In this document: positions 19,114 through 20,215 of the stretch, in pieces
Layout: each line of letters starts with the position of its first letter
Numbering within the stretch: the stretch's first letter is position 1
Assembly: GCA_015143735.1 (NCBI GenBank)
Contig: VKHC01000083.1
Location: 1-20,215, forward strand
Length of the DNA stretch: 20,215 bases
Origin: Synura sp. LO234KE
Taxonomy: Eukaryota; Sar; Synurophyceae; Synurales; Mallomonadaceae
Direction of reading: 5' to 3'
Notes under the pieces: model-generated
What the model saw: the letters and a program-made list of their open reading frames with translations, nothing else
The model's database searches: none
What the model was told of the DNA's origin: nothing
Made by a program: the position numbers and the translations under genes

Positions 19114-20084
19114 AAAGATCCAATAACTCGGTGATGGCAAAGGCCAGGATTCCTATAATCAACACTAGACTTTTAAACTGGAAGTTAGAGGCCATGAAGC
19201 AACCGAGTACTGCTCCGGCAATGAAGAAAATTAGAGGCCATAATTGCTTGCTCAAATCATCTATTGCTTGCTCGGTCTTGTTTAACAGCATCGCTGCCTT
19301 GCATACCATAAAAGATTCCTCGGAGTCTATTATCTCATCGATTTCTTCAGCCGTGAGGTAATGCGAGAAAATTCCAAGGCGAGCCAAATATACCATGATT
19401 AGATTCACGGCAGCTGCAAACGTCTAATCACCGTGAAGATATCATACAGCAAGTAGATTTTCAAGAGTGAATCAATACGATGGGAATAAGATATGTTACC
19501 GTGGCAACAGAAGCGGTCATGCCAGTAGTATTAGGAAACTGCGTAAATAAATTGCCAGCTAATCCAGCCTTTTACGTTGACAGGTAATGATAAAAATTTC
19601 GTTTGGCCATATGAGTCGATCATACCTGAGCACCCATTGCCAGAGCAAGTATAGAACCGGTAATAATGATATACTTATCATTCATATCCTGAGCGTCCCT
19701 TATCTTTGGCCACAAAATGGTACCAACAACTATGGTAGCAACCAAATACAAAATTTCGTGCAACATCAACATGATTCCGAGAACTGCATTCGTTAGGTGA
19801 GATTCAAATGACTTTAAATACGTAGCTAAGATCTTAGCTAGCAAACTACCCAAACCGTAAAAAAGCGATACAACAATTATACAGGTGATAATTTTCATCT
19901 CGGCTGCTATTGCTGCTGCTTTTATTACATTTCCAGTGATAGAGGCACAAAATATAGATTTTAGTAAAATATATCCAACTGCATCACCATAGCCCCCAGC
20001 AAAGCAAAGAATTCTTCCCATCATGCGAACAGAAAAATGGTAAAAACATTCTTGCTTCGAGGACCTCAACACTTTGGAGTACAT
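19112..20084 (-). CDS. DUF1275 (YoaK-like) multi-pass membrane protein, three exons
   Basis: Exons 20084-19626, 19568-19500 and 19423-19112, introns of 57 and 76 bp, both phase 0, giving 279 aa. The family hallmarks appear in order: FAGGYGDAVGYILL then SITGNVIKAA near residues 28-55 (family pattern GYxDAxxF...TGN), a second TM pair, then AMGAQ-AGLAGN...TTGMTASVAT across introns 1 and 2 (family pattern GxQNA...TGM). The C-terminal pair of helices is separated by SKQLWPLIFF and ends in AFAITELLDL. Six to seven membrane helices are expected. The biochemical role of the family is not established; a transporter-like function is often assumed. The ATG at 20084 gives a 20-residue polar N-terminus. 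The reading frame stops at TGA 19114-19112, just where the last helix ends, and a long +1-frame ORF follows. Confidence 0.85.
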
Positions 20085-20215
20085 TGGTGTGAAGTTATTG
20101 GTATGAAGGTGGAGTATGACTTGTGTCCATGACTCTAAGAGTTTATGTTGGAAAAACCGAGAATCATCGAGGAACGACGAGTTTGTTTACGAGTACGTTT
20201 TCGAGGCTTGCCGAG
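20085..20215. promoter_or_regulatory. Upstream region of the DUF1275 gene
   Basis: These 131 bp precede the DUF1275 start on the minus strand and must include its leader. A plus-strand ATG at 20145 opens a frame that runs off the window end, so a divergent gene could begin here, but 23 codons are too few to judge. No clear promoter element is visible. Confidence 0.25.

Noticed and set aside
19053-19183. Alternative 61-bp intron (gtctag...gaag) joining DUF1275 to the tail in frame
   Set aside because: It would remove the conserved last membrane helix and use a poor donor. It remains a weak alternative to a frameshift.
20145-20215. Plus-strand ATG with a frame open to the window end
   Set aside because: Only 23 codons are visible, rich in Arg and without a recognisable motif, so it cannot be called a gene.

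Overview
This is nuclear DNA from a eukaryotic microbe. The genes are interrupted by short GT-AG introns of about 52-405 bp, read with the standard code, and no Shine-Dalgarno sites, operons or bacterial terminators are seen. Hybrid histidine kinases of the membrane-sensor/HisKA/HATPase/REC type, a secretory PC-esterase-like (TBL-type) protein and a DUF1275 membrane protein together suggest an algal or heterotrophic protist, for example a stramenopile or related lineage. The sequence alone does not fix the phylum. No tRNA, rRNA, CRISPR array or intact transposon was recognised.

Layout from left to right: (1) 1-1215, no supported gene, with an inverted repeat at the left edge. (2) 1216-3228 (-), a single-exon 670-aa protein of unknown function. 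(3) 3229-5216, AT-rich, no supported gene. (4) 5217-7085 (-), a seven-exon gene reconstructed here from splice sites; it encodes about 380 aa with two PH-like modules. (5) 7219-8616 (+), a single-exon secreted or luminal PC-esterase/TBL-like enzyme, divergent from (4) across 133 bp. (6) 8617-10884, mostly non-coding, with one doubtful small ORF. (7) 10885-14577 (-), a six-exon hybrid histidine kinase of 855 aa. (8) 14777-17095 (+), a single-exon hybrid histidine kinase of 772 aa, divergent from (7) across 199 bp and paralogous to it. (9) 17096-18489, no supported gene. (10) 18490-20084 (-), a three-exon DUF1275 membrane protein ending at a TGA, followed directly by a +1-frame open reading frame that looks like a cytoplasmic tail of the same protein.

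The two histidine kinases are the functional core of the window. Each couples an unrecognised eight-helix membrane sensor of about 270 aa to a complete transmitter and a C-terminal receiver, so each could carry out several phosphotransfer steps in one chain. They share one intergenic control region. The other genes (PH adaptor, luminal esterase, DUF1275 protein) have no evident pathway link to them.

The most unusual signals are these. All six genes, on both strands, rise in GC from 5' to 3'. Eleven of thirteen modelled introns are phase 0. The two plus-strand genes carry nearly identical T7-G-N-TAG elements at exactly the same distance from their ATGs. A CTT-TGA junction separates the DUF1275 ORF from its +1-frame tail.
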